This document shows, piece by piece, positions 22,774 through 34,258 of a DNA stretch of 64,000 nt. How positions within the stretch are numbered: position 1 is the stretch's first letter; the number at the start of each line of letters is the position of its first letter. The stretch comes from Haberlea rhodopensis (lineage: Eukaryota > Streptophyta > Magnoliopsida > Lamiales > Gesneriaceae). The notes below the pieces were generated by a model. The model was given only the letters and a program-made list of their open reading frames with translations, ran no database searches and was not told the DNA's origin. Location of the stretch: positions 1,364,001-1,428,000 of the forward strand of contig CAJQUN010000143.1 in NCBI GenBank assembly GCA_907163345.1, given 5' to 3'. Position numbers and translations under genes: made by a program.

Positions 22774-22798
22774 TAAAATACCATGTTGGGGTATTTTA
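22774..22798 (+). other. Conserved U3 stem-loop (C)
   Basis: Nine-bp inverted repeat TAAAATACC / GGTATTTTA with a 7-nt loop. E has the same stem. X (21340-21364) and G have TAAAATATC / GATATTTTA with a different 7-nt loop, a paired change. Confidence 0.75.
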
Positions 22799-22997
22799 TA
22801 CATCATGTTAATTAATGGGGTACAAATTTAATTAACAACTCTTATAACCCCACTATACCCCCTTTTTATTTCACTTTACCCCTCACTTTATTAAATCCCC
22901 AACACACTCTCCAAACCCTACCTTTTCCTTCCATTTTCGAGTTTGGCTTCAAGGTGGAAGAGAAGTCTTTGCAAAAACTCCATTCTTGTGATTCTTG

Positions 22998-23525
22998 GTA
23001 AGATTTGGGGCCTAGGAAGGACATATATCATTCCTTGTTGTTTTTGTATGGATTTATTTTGTTTTGGGTTGATATTTGAGTTTTTATGTGGGTTGGTTTT
23101 TGGATATGTGTTGTATGTGGTTGGGTTATGATTTTTGAGGTGTTTCATGTGGGTTTTAGTGAGTTATGTTGGTATTTGAGTTGTTGGAATGTTTGGGTTT
23201 GAAGGGTATATGGTAGAACTTGGAAAATGCTCAAAAATGATGAAGATTCGCGCACACAGCAAGTGGCGATCGATCGCTACGAATGCAGCGATCGATCGCC
23301 GAAGGCCAGTGGCGAAAAATTTTGCAGGAGATCGATCGCCGCGAGGTAGAAAGGTCAGGCGATCGATCGCTACATCGACGTGATCGATCGGTAAGGCTCG
23401 CGATCGATCGCCTCGATGCAGCGATCGATCGCCAGCTGCTTAAAAGTGGGAAATGATGTTTTTTGTTGAATTTTTGGTATTTGGGCTATAATTGGCTTCT
23501 AATATTGATTTGTATGGTTGTGCAG
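22998..23525 (+). other. Predicted leader intron 1 in LTR (C)
   Basis: Donor TTG followed by GTAAGATTTG; acceptor TTGTGCAG followed by AACCATCCCAG. The intervening 528 bp is T-rich in its first half, like plant introns, and contains the whole palindrome array. Matching donor and acceptor positions occur in A, B, E, F, G, X and H. This is a sequence prediction only. Confidence 0.5.
23266..23432. repeat. Palindrome array with seven sites (C, 5' LTR)
   Basis: Starts at 23266, 23288, 23328, 23359, 23380, 23400 and 23421; steps 22, 40, 31, 21, 20, 21. Compared with the 3' LTR one site is missing through a 22-bp loss near 23328, which leaves the remaining sites in phase. Confidence 0.94.
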
Positions 23526-23592
23526 AACCATCCCAGGTACCAACAACTTCATGGAGATAAAGTTCTTCAATTTCTCAACTTTTGAGATTAAG

Positions 23593-23609
23593 GTACGTAA
23601 GAGACGTAC
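23593..23609 (+). other. GTACGT hairpin on predicted splice donor (C)
   Basis: AAG precedes GTACGTAAGAGACGTAC. The GT of the predicted donor is the first two bases of the stem, so folding would hide the donor. Confidence 0.65.
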
Positions 23610-24513
23610 GGGCATCGGACGGTAAAACACACTCCTATACTATGACTATTGAATGATTACATAAGTATTTATGTAACATGTTGATGATGTTAATGATAAG
23701 TAAGTGTACGATGATGATTATGATAAGTAAATATACGATGAGATTTATGATAAGTGAGGATGATGTTTATGATGAGTAAGGATGCTATGATGTTTATGAT
23801 GTATGTTAAACTATGTTATTAGAAATGGTAGAGTGTTCGGGTGGTTGTTATGGGCAAGCGAGGAAGGTACTTACCGCTGACATAGCTAGCGAGGAGATAT
23901 ATCCGCTATCAAGGAGTAGCGAGGGATATCACAGTACCGCTATATGTCGAGCGAGGGGTCCAATTGTGCCGCTGACATAACAGGACCAGAACAGTCACAT
24001 TTCCAATTAACATTGTTGATTATGGGTATATAAGTGAAGTATGATTTTTAATCATTTATGTCAATAACTAATGATTACATGCATGAATATATAATAGGGA
24101 CAACAAAAGTGGGTTAATGCGATTAACCAGGAAGTATATGTTAACGAGTATTTCATGCATTTATTTATATGCCATTATCTTATGATGTTAAGTAATGATG
24201 TACATGCTCATGATGGGTTGTCCCTGTAGGTACACTTTTGGACTGAAGGGCTAAGGGTCGGGTTGAGGCAGTGAGCTGCAAGGAGCACAAAAAGGAATAG
24301 GATTCAGGATGATAGTATCTACTCTAGGAGTAGTATAAACCTATAATGTTAGCATTCGTTTATGGGAATGTAACTAATAAGTTTTGAAATTTTATTTTTG
24401 GCCTATAATCCCGTTAGCTCATGTAACAACTGGAACCCTAAGATGTTATTAATGCATGTTTAGTCCATAATACGTTATTATAATCATGTTAAGGTAGGAA
24501 GACCCTACATTAG

Positions 24514-24525
24514 TGGTATCACAGC
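24514..24525 (+). other. Primer binding site, mutated (C)
   Basis: TGGTATCACAGC instead of TGGTATCAGAGC: one substitution in the 12-nt site. Confidence 0.85.
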
Positions 24526-24716
24526 AGTGGTTAGAGAACCCGGGAATGAGTGAAGGGTAGCCTTAGCAATAAGTTGGCTAGGTGCTCCTTTTTATACATG
24601 TTTTGTGCATATGTTGCATATGAAGTATACGACTATTATACTAACATGTTATGGTTTTCTAACGATGTATTATATGAACTGCTTTTGGGTATTGTTGTTA
24701 ACCCTTGTGTTGCAGC

Positions 24717-27700
24717 ATGGCAGCAAATGTGGAAGTGGGTGATGCAATTAGTGTTAATGCAAGTGCTGGGCGTGCAAATCCCCTACCACCGCCAGCCTTG
24801 GGCGAAGAACCCTCTGAGCAACAGTTACTACCTGGGGAGCTAAGTTTGGCTCAGTTTCTGGCATACCGACCTCCGATGTTCGAAGGAACTGAGACAGGGA
24901 ACTGGCCGAGGAGTGGTTAGAAAGGATGGAACAGATATTTGTGGCAGCTCCATGTGCGAAGTCAGCATGGATAAGGTTAGCGGAATTCCAACTGGCCAAG
25001 AAGGCATTGATGTGGTGGAAGACCACAGTGGTAGAGCAAGAGGCTCAGGGACAAGAAATAAATTCGAAAATGTTTCGAACTCGGTTTCTGACCCGCTATT
25101 TTTCAGCTGCTGCACGACAGGCTAAGGAGGATGAGTTTACTAACCTTAAGCAAGGTAGCATGGGTGTGTTAGATTATGCTCTCCATTACTGCTCTTTGCT
25201 CAGATTGTGCCCCACATTGCTTCAAACACTCAAGCAAAGATGAGGAACTTCATGAAAGGCTTGAGGCCAGAACTGTATGACAGGGTGGTCACTTATGGCC
25301 CTGCTTGCTTTGATGACGCCCTTTCACGGGCTGAGCTAGCCGAACTGGGAGTTGGTGCGTATCCTGATGTCGTGCCACCTCCAGCACCCCCTCAGAAATC
25401 TACTTCTGATAATTTGAAACCAAGGGGTGATAAGTTCAAGCCAAGGGGGAACACATCAGCTTCGAGGTTCAGTGGTAAGAGGCCCGAGAATTGTTGGAAA
25501 GGAAACCGTAGGAATGACGCCCCGTCAGGAAGAGGACAGTCTCAGGGAGGCAGATTTGGGAAGGTCCAGTGCTCTCTTTGTGGGCAACAACATTCGACGA
25601 AAGACTGCGTAGGTTGTTACTTATGTGGCAATAAGGGCAACTTTGCTCGGCAATGTCCCAATCGGCTGCGGGGAGGCCTGCGGACAGAGCAGTGCAGCAC
25701 AGGCCACCGTTTGTATGGAGGTCAGCCTATGGGGCCACCTCAGGGGCAAGTTTATGCATTGACAAGGGAGCAGGCTACAGCGGCTCCGGAGGAAGTGATA
25801 GCGGGTACGTGTCTTTTATTTACGCACCCTGCTTTTATATTGATAGACACAGGTGCGTCACACTCTTTTGTGTCGGCAAGTTTTGTGGAAAGGCACCACA
25901 TATGCACTTCTCCGTCACCCATGCCTCTTGTAGTCTCGACACCCGCTGGAAGAAGTTTGATTGCTGATCGGATTGTCTATGACGGCCTCATTTATTTTGA
26001 GGATAACGAGCTAAGGTCAGATTTGATTGTTCTGGGAATGTCAGACTTCGATTGCATTATGGGCATCGATGTGCTGAACAGGTATCAGGCAGTTATGAAC
26101 TGCAGGCAGAGGACTGTCCGGTTCAGGTCTGATATGGGAGTCCAGTGGACATTCTATGGGGATGGTTCCCGTTCAAAGATCCCGTTGATATCTGCTGTCA
26201 AGATGGCACAGTTGTTGGAACGGGGCTATACAGGATATCTCATCTATGCTGTTGATATTACTGAAAAGAGGGAAGAATTAAAGGTCGAGGATGTGCCCGT
26301 AGTGGCGGAGTTTCCTAATGTCTTTCCGGAAGAGATTCCAGGATTTCCTCCGACGAGAGAGGTCGAGTTTGGGATTGAGTTACTACCGGGGACGTCTGCC
26401 ATTTCTCGTGCCCCGTATAGGATGGCACCAGTGGAGTTAAGGGAATTGAAGGTTCAGTTGCAAGAGCTCCTTGATAAGGGTTACATACGCCCTAGCGTAT
26501 CGCCCTGGGGTGCACCGGTCCTATTTGTCAAAAAGAAAGATGGTTCGATGCGTCTGTGCATCGATTACAGGCAACTGAACAAAGCCACAGTGAAGAATAA
26601 GTATCCACTTCCGAGGATCGATGATTTGTTTGACCAGTTGCAGGGTATGAGGCTCTACAGTAAGATCGATCTGAGGTCGGGGTATCATCAGATTTGGGTA
26701 AGGGAAGATGACGTTCAGAAGACAGCTTTTAGGACTAGGTATGGGCACTATGAATTCTTAGTCATGCCTTTTGGGGTGACAAATGCCCCAGCTGTCTTTA
26801 TGAGTATGATGAACAGAGTAATTCAACCGTATTTGGATCAGTTTGTCATTGTCTTCATTGACGATATACTCATTTACTCTCGGACCGAAGAGGAACACGT
26901 GAAGCACTTGAGGACAGTACTCCAGATCCTTAGGGATCATCAGTTATATGCAAAGCTCAGCAAGTGCGAGTTCTGGTTGAGCAGTGTGGTGTTCTTGGGT
27001 CATGTTATATCTAACAGCGGAATCTCTGTAGATCCCAGGAAGGTTGAAGCTGTGATGGAGTGGGCTGCACCCACTTCTGTACCCGAGATACGGACCTTCC
27101 TCGGCTTGGCCGGTTATTATCGACGTTTTGTGAAAGGTTTTTCAAAGATTGCCAAACCCCTGACACAGCTGACTCAGAAAGGAGTCCCGTTCTATTGGTC
27201 CGAAGCTTGTGAGGAAAGATTCCAAGAATTGAAGCGTCGTTTGACTACGACACCTGTATTGGTAATTCCTTCTGAGAATAAGAGGTTTGCCTTGTACATA
27301 GATGCATCACTGCAGGGTTTGGGTGTGTGTTGATGCAAGATAAGCATGTGGTGGCTTATGCATCGAGGCAGCTGAAGCCACATGAGGCTAGGTATCCAGT
27401 CCATGATTTAGAGCTGGCAGCCATTATATTTGCCTTGAAGATTTGGAGGCATTACCTGTATGGTACGACGTTTACCATCTATTCAGACCATAAGAGCCTG
27501 AAGTTTTTGTTCACACAGGCTGGATTGAATATGTGACAAAGAAGATGGATGGATTTACTCAAGGATTATGATTGTGAAATTGAGTACCATCCTGGTAAAT
27601 CAAACTTGATAGCAGACGCCTTAAGTCGGAAGGTGAAGAGTACTGCGGAGGATGCCATGAGTTTATCAGCTATGATGACTTCTTATTGCCATCTGGGCTA

Positions 27701-29170
27701 TGATTTCGATGTGGACACGTCGCCGGTGCGAGTGTCGACCTTATTGGCTGAACCAGGCATATTTGAGGCTATCAGGAAAGCCCAGAGGTCGGATGATGAG
27801 GTTCAGAGATGGTCATCGATAGTACTTCAGGGACAGCCATCAAAGTTCAGAGTGGCTGAGGATGATTCCTTAAGGCTCGGCAACCGCTGGGTAGTTCTGA
27901 GTATGCCGTAGTTGCGTAAATGAATCCTGGAGCGAGCTCATAGTAGCCGATTTAGTATCCACCCAGGAGGAAGAAAAATGTATAGGGACCTATGTGGTCA
28001 GTTCTGGTGGAGACGGATGAAGCGTGATGTGATCGCTTTTGTTAAAAGATGTTTGATCTGCCAGCACGTAAAGGCAGAGAGGCTGAGGCCTGGTGGCGAC
28101 CTGAAGAGTTTAGAGGTACCTGAATGTAAGTCGGAGCACATATCTATGGACTTCGTGACCCACTTGCCTAGGACGGCCTCTGGATTTGATGCGATCTGGG
28201 TGATCGTGGATAGGCTGACGAAGGTGGCTCATTTCATACCTTACTGTATGTCTTTCACATACCTAAAGATGGCCCAATTATATGTACGGGATGTGGTGAG
28301 GTTGCATGGGGTTCCAGTCTCGATTGTGTCTGACAGAGACCCAAGGTTTACTTCACATTTCTGGGAGGGTCTCCAGACAGCTTTGGGCACAGAGGTGAGA
28401 CTAAGTACAGCTTATCACCCTCAGACTGATGGTCAGACAGAGCGTACCATACAGACGCTCGAAGATATGTTGAGGGCATGTGTATTGGAGTTTGATACTC
28501 CGTGGCAAGATTCAGTGCCACTAGTAGAGTTCCCTTATAATAACAACTATCAGGCGAGCATTCAGATTGTTCCATTTGAAACTCTTTACGGTCGACGTTG
28601 TAGGTCACCGTTGTACTGGGAGGACTTGACTAGTAAGGCGGTTGGAGGATCGGATTTGATTCGAGAAATGGAAGAGAAAATCAAAGTGATCCGTCAGAAA
28701 ATGAAAGCGGCTCAGGATAGGCAAGCAGCCTACGCTAATAAACGGCGGCGACCGTTGGAATTCCAAGTGGGAGATAAGGTCTTTTTAAAGATCTCACCTT
28801 TCATAGGTGTGGTTTGTTTTGGTATGCGCAGGATGTTGTCTCCAAGGTATGTTGGACCATATGAGATATTGCAGCGCATCGGTACTTTGGCTTACCGTTT
28901 GGCTCTACCACCGTCATTGTCTGTTATACATGACGTCTTTCATGTCTCTATGTTGCGGAGGTATGAGCCAGATCCGTCTCATGGTTTACAGCCCTCAGAG
29001 GTTCAGTTGGGTTCAGATGTGTCCTACGTGGAACGACCGGTTAGAATTCTGGGTCGAGAGGATCGCAGACTTCGGAGCAAGGTCATACCGATGGTAAAGG
29101 TTCAGTGGGATCGTAGGGGTAGGAGGCTACGTGGGAGACGGAACGGCATATGGTGCAGCATGACCAGGAA
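24717..29170 (+). pseudogene. gag-pol: Element C gag-pol pseudogene
   Basis: All chromovirus domains are present in order but broken: Gag (from ATG 24717) with frame breaks near 24898 and 25205; zinc knuckles near 25570-25660, where the second has NKGNFARQC; protease with ILIDTGASHSF near 25845; RT with VIVFIDDILIYS near 26855; RNase H interrupted near 27325 and by TGA at 27534; integrase with stops near 27909-27920 and an otherwise good core (MDFVTHLP, SDRDPRF, QTERTIQ). The chromodomain loses frame near 29117, so the usual LFSGM end is replaced. The longest clean frame is 25207-27333. Not functional as it stands. Confidence 0.94.
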
Positions 29171-29243
29171 CTATTTTATGGTATGTGATTATGTTTAGTT
29201 TCGTTTTGGGTAAGTGCATGCGATTCGGGGACGAAATCTTATA

Positions 29244-29256
29244 AGTAGGGGAGTAT
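29244..29256 (+). other. Polypurine tract (C)
   Basis: AGTAGGGGAGTAT lies immediately before the 3' LTR at 29257, preceded by GGGGACGAAATCTTATA. Confidence 0.88.
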
Positions 29257-31277
29257 TGTGATATCCCCGAAATGATTAATTGCAATTTGGGCATTAATTA
29301 TGTTTACGTGATTAATTATGGTGATAATTGATTTATGTGTTGGAATTAATTATCTTGTTGAAATGCTTAGTCACATGGTAGGCGTGACTCGGGGGTTGCA
29401 TTTCAGGGTGCATGTTATGCATGTTGGAAAATGAGGTGTTAACATGATTTAATTATATCGATTGTTAATTATGTGGAAAATATGGATTTAGTGGAAGTTT
29501 GGTGCATTTTTGTAAAATCCTTTTAAAATACCATGTTGGGGTATTTTATACATCATGTTATTTAATGGGGTACAAATTTAATTAACAACTCTTATAACCC
29601 CACTATACCCCCTTTTTATTTCACTTTACCCCTCACTTTATTAAATCCTCAACACACTCTCCAAACCCTACCTTTCCTTCCATTTTCGAGTTTGGCTTCA
29701 AGGTGGAAGAGAAGTCTTTGCAAAAACTCCATTCTTGTGATTCTTGGTAAGATTTGGGGCCTAGGAAGGACATATATCATTCCTTGTTGTTTTTGTATGG
29801 ATTTATTTTGTTTTGGGTTGATATTTGAGTTTTATGTGGGTTTGTTTTTGGATATGTGTTGTATGTGGTTGGGTTATGATTTTTGAGGTGTTTCATGTGG
29901 GTTTTAGTGAGTTATGTTGGTATTTGAGTTGTTGGAATGTTTGGGTTTGAAGGGTATATGGTAGAACTTGGAAAATGCTAAAAAATGGTGAAGATTCGCG
30001 CACACAGCAAGTGGAGATCGATCGCTACGAATGCAGCGATCGATCGCCGAAGGCCAGTGGCGAAAAATGTTGCAGACGATCGATCGCCATATATGGCGCG
30101 ATCGATCGCCGCGAGGTAGAAAGGTCAGGCGATCGATCGCTACATCGAAGCGATCGATCGGTAAGGCTCGCGATCGATCGCCTCGATGCAGCGATCGATC
30201 GCCAGCTGCTTAAAAGTGGGAAATGATGTTTTTTGTTGAATTTTTGGTATTTGGACTATAATTGACTTCTAATATTGATTTGTTTGGTTGTGTAGAACCA
30301 TCCCAGGTACCAACAACTTCAAGGAGATAAAGTTCTTCAACTTCTCCACTTTTGAGATTAAGGTACGTAAGAGACGTATGGGCATCGGACGGTAAAACAC
30401 ACTCCTATACTATAACTATGCAATGATTGCATAAGTATTTATGTAACAGGTTGATGATGTTAATGATAAGTAAGTGTACAATGATGATTATGATAAGTAA
30501 AGATACGATGATATTTATGATAAGTGAGGATGATGTTTATGATGAGTAAGGATGCTATGATGTTTATGACGTATGTTAAACTATGTTATTAGAAATGGTA
30601 GAGTGTTCGGGTGGTTGTTATGGGCAAGCGAGGAAGGTACTTACCGCTGACATAGCTAGCGAGGAGATATATCCGCTATCAAGGAGTAGCGAGGGATATC
30701 ACAGTACCGCTATATGTCGAGCGAGGGGTTCAATTGTGCCGCTGACATAACAGGACCAGAACAGTCACATTTCCAATTAACATTGTTGATTATGGGTATA
30801 TAAGTGAAGTATGATTTTTAATCATTTATGTCAAGAACTAATGATTACATGCATAAATATGAAATAGGGACAACAAAAGTGGGAATGCGCTTAACCAGGA
30901 AGTATATGTTAACGAGTATTTCATGCATTTATTTATATGTCATTATCTTATGATGTTAAGTAATGATGTACATGCTCATGATGGGTTGTCCCTGTAGGTA
31001 CACTTTTGGACTGAAGGGCTAAGGGTCGGGTTGAGGCAGTGAGCTGCAAGGAGCACAAAAAGGAATAGGATTCAGGATGATAGTATCTACTCTAGTAGTA
31101 GTATAAACCTATAATGTTAGCATTCGTTTATGGGAATGTAACTAATAAGTTTTGAAATTTTATTTTTGGCCTATAATCCCGTTAGCTCATGTAACAACCG
31201 GAACCCTGAGATGTTATTAATGCATGTTTAGTCCATAATACGTTATTATAATCATGTTAAGGTAGGAATACCCTACA
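29257..31277 (+). repeat. 3' LTR of element C
   Basis: Counterpart of 22508-24509 with scattered substitutions and small indels. It keeps all eight palindromes. One arm of the GTACGT hairpin is mutated (ACGTAT at 30374-30379). CCGCT/AGCGAGG array at 30624-30750. Confidence 0.95.
30014..30202. repeat. Eight-palindrome array (C, 3' LTR)
   Basis: Starts at 30014, 30036, 30076, 30098, 30129, 30150, 30170 and 30191; steps 22, 40, 22, 31, 21, 20, 21. Read in reverse this is almost exactly the pattern of element E. Confidence 0.95.
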
Positions 31278-32110
31278 CTAGTGATCGATCGGTCGCCTTT
31301 AGCGATCTATCGCTATATGAACCGCCTTACATTTCCCGAGTTTCAGCGATCGATCGTACATCTGCCGATCGATCGGTCGATACCAAAAATTCCATAGTAT
31401 GGCGACTTTGAGCTTAACTTCATGGTTCTCCTTCTCTACATCACCACATACAATCAAAACTTGTTTCAAGTACTACTCAACAACATATGAACGCATTTCT
31501 ATAACTTGTACAACTTCTTTCATTGAATTTCATCTCATCTTTAATCAAGACATAGAGATTACAAGGCATATCTTCACATGAATGAACTACCAACATATAC
31601 ACATCATATGCCATGAAATTCTTACCAAGAAGTTATGAATTCACTTTCCTCAACTTTCTATCTGTGATTGCCAAGTACAAGCCAAGAAAAGATGTAAGAG
31701 CAAGTAAGGTTTTGAGAGGTGCTTGTGTAGAGATTCTTAGGTGAATTATGGTGTAAGTATGTTTTCTCAATCTGATTTTCTCTTTAAATATGGACACTCA
31801 AATCCATCTGAAATTCCATGCACATGACATCACATTTCAAACTCAAATGCAAATGAATTGTTAAGGAAAATCAACAAGATGCACTCATGTCATTCCTATA
31901 CATAACATAACTCCCTTGCTACATGTTTACCATAAGTTGATTATGTAGTCTCAACTAATAACCATGGTACATAACATGAAAACTCGTATATTTTCTTATT
32001 CGTATCATACTCGGTTCAATCCGAACTCGAGTCCATGTCAGACTGTAATTATCACACAGTTTCGTCATAATCATATTGAATACATGTTTACGTCATATCG
32101 AGGCATTACA
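31278..32110 (-). repeat. LTR D, right part
   Basis: Continuation of 21863-22507 after element C. Further CGATCGATCG-core sites start at 31281, 31302, 31346 and 31365. The rest is AT-rich noncoding sequence ending GAGGCATTACA. A 5-bp duplication around the whole of D was not found. Confidence 0.72.
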
Positions 32111-32274
32111 AAAGAAACTTCTCGGAAGCTTTGCAACATTGCACACATAGGTCGATGGAAAGATAAGGCTTGCCCGGCGTGCCAAGAACAGAAAGAGCCA
32201 GAGTTCGGGAAAGGGTTCCGACCCAACTCTGATTGACATGAAGCAGTAAAAGACAAGAGACCTGCTGACAAGAG
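32111..32274. other. Unassigned 164-bp segment
   Basis: Lies between LTR D and the LTR of E. The plus-strand frame contains RWKDKACPACQEQ and ends FRPNSD then stop; I do not recognise it. It could be a sliver of the internal region of D or of older host DNA. Confidence 0.4.
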
Positions 32275-34188
32275 TGTAAGGCCTCTCTACCTTAACAGTG
32301 TAAAAAAAAAATATAAATAGGGCTAACATGCATTAAAGACAGTTTATGGTTCCGGTTGTAGCCTTGAGCTAACAGGATTACAGGCCAAAAATAAAATTCC
32401 AAAAGCTAATTAGTTATATTCCCAATAATGAATGTTGATACTATAGATTTACACTAATCCTAGAGTAGAGACTATCCATAAATCCTATATCCTAATTCCT
32501 TAATGCTCCTCGTAGCTCACTGCCTCAACCCGGCCCATAGCCCTCCAAGTCCAAAGGGTGTACCTACAGGAACAACTCACCATGAGCATATACATCACTA
32601 TACAACAAAATCCAAGCACAATAACATAAATAATTGCATGATGTATATATGTATGTATGCTCCCTGATTTACCACATTAGCACATTGTCATTGTTGTTCC
32701 TGTTTCATAAACTCATGCACAAAATCATTAGTTCATATTATAATGATCGATACCACGTTCCAGTTATAACCACAATATTCCACATTAATCACTAGAAATG
32801 TGACTGTTCCGGTCCTGTTACAACAACGGAATTTTAGGACCCCTCGCTTCGACATATAGCGGCATCATATGATATCCCTCGCTTTGACAATGACAGCGTC
32901 ATGTACATCGCTTCGACATGACATCGGCAAATATCATATTACCATCGCTTCATATGACAGCAACAAGTACATCCCTCACTCGTATATAACAACTACCGGA
33001 ACAATCAAGCATTTCCAACCACATATATATAAGCACAAAACTTGAGTCCACAATCATAATGCATCACCATTATCTCAATATATATCAACACATTTTGTAA
33101 TCCACACTTGTCCACGATATATATATAGACAAAAGCGTAAGAACACATTTTACCGTCCGATGCCCGTACGTCTCACTACGTACCTTAGTCTCAAAAGTGG
33201 AGAAGTTGAAGAACTTTATCTCCTTGAAGTTGTTGGTACTTGAGATGGTTCTACACAACCATACAAATCAATATTAGAAGCCAATTATAGTCCAATATCA
33301 AAAATTCCACAAAAATAATCATTGTCCCAAAATTTCACTGCTGGCGATCGATCAGCTGTGTCGAGGCGATCGATCGCGAGCCTTACCGATCGATCGCCTT
33401 GACATGGCGATCGATCGCCAGACTTCACTGGCTCGAGGTGATCGATCGTGCCATTTGTGGCGATCGATCGCCTGCACTTAATCTCGCTACTGGCCCTCTG
33501 TGATCTATCGCGCCATTTGTGGCGATCGATCGCCACAACCAGAACACGCGATTTCCACCATTTTTGTACCATTTTCTTCACCAACCTCACCAACCCTTAT
33601 ACCAACAAACCAAAAACATAAAAACACCTTAAACCTTCAATATACACCATTAACAACCAAGAATCCAACTCCCAACCAATACCAATAACAACCCAACACA
33701 AACCCATTTTAAAACTCAACATACCAAAACAAAAATCCAAACTAAACACCATTAAAGTATCAAGGAGGTATCCATACCTCTTAAGGACTCCAAATCCTAC
33801 CAAAGATCACTCAAATCAAGTTTTTGCAAGGATTTCCCTTCTTCTTTGGACCCAATTTCGAAAATGGGTAAGGGGTTAGGGTTGGGAGTGAAATTGGGAA
33901 TTGGTAAAGTGATGGTAAGTTGGGGGTAGTGGGGGTACAAGAGTTTATAATTAAATTTGTACCCCATTAATTAACATGATGTATAAAATACCCCAACATG
34001 GTATTTTAAAAGCATTTTACAAAAAATGCACCAAACTCCCATTTAAACACATGCTTCGCCAAATAATTATCAACCATCACAATTTAAACCATGATAATTA
34101 ATTCCAACACATAATATAATTATCACCATAATTAAGCACATAAACATAATTAATGCCCAATGCATATAATTATTTCGGGGGTATCACA
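32275..34188 (-). repeat. 3' LTR of element E
   Basis: Runs TGTAAGG to GGTATCACA. Same family as C in the opposite orientation. CGCT/AGCG array 32841-32982 (eroded), hairpin GTACGT-CTCACT-ACGTAC (33166-33183), palindrome array 33344-33533, predicted donor near 33775 on the minus strand, and the U3 stem-loop TAAAATACC/GGTATTTTA near 33983-34007. Confidence 0.94.
33344..33533. repeat. Eight-palindrome array (E)
   Basis: Starts at 33344, 33366, 33386, 33407, 33438, 33460, 33500 and 33522; steps 22, 20, 21, 31, 22, 40, 22. Several cores are mutated (for example GTGATCTATCGC) but spacing is kept. Confidence 0.94.
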
Positions 34189-34224
34189 ATACTCCCCTAC
34201 TTACAAGATTTCGACCTCGAAATC
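34189..34224 (-). other. Polypurine tract and 3' hairpin (E)
   Basis: AGTAGGGGAGTAT on the minus strand next to the LTR; GATTTCG-loop-CGAAATC inverted repeat at 34207-34224. Confidence 0.87.
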
Positions 34225-34258
34225 GCATGCACTTACCCAAAACGAAACTAAACATAAA

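Larger units (their letters stand above)
22508..24509 (+). repeat. 5' LTR of element C
   Basis: Runs TGTGATATCC to GACCCTACA. Parts in order: U3 stem-loop TAAAATACC-7 nt-GGTATTTTA (22774-22798); AT/C-rich promoter-like stretch; predicted donor GTAAGATTT (22998); palindrome array (23266-23432); predicted acceptor TTGTGCAG (ends 23525); 67-nt exon; donor and hairpin (23593-23609); ATGATG-rich stretch; CCGCT/AGCGAGG array (23854-23980); GGGACAAC inverted repeat; CTACTC hairpin (24319-24333). Confidence 0.95.
23593..24715 (+). other. Predicted leader intron 2 (C), spanning the primer site
   Basis: Runs from donor AAG/GTACGTAAG to acceptor CTTGTGTTGCAG, which ends one base before the gag ATG at 24717. 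If used, splicing would remove the 3' end of the LTR and the primer site, giving an mRNA fit for translation but not for reverse transcription. The acceptor is also present in B, X, A and H. Confidence 0.45.
22508..31277 (+). mobile_element. Element C: Ty3/gypsy chromovirus, decayed
   Basis: LTRs 22508-24509 and 29257-31277 flank a 4.75 kb gag-pol region on the plus strand. The flanking 5-mers CTAGC (22503-22507) and CTAGT (31278-31282) are a target duplication with one mismatch; the two parts of LTR D read on from each other across it. LTR sequence and palindrome spacing place C with element E. Confidence 0.95.
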
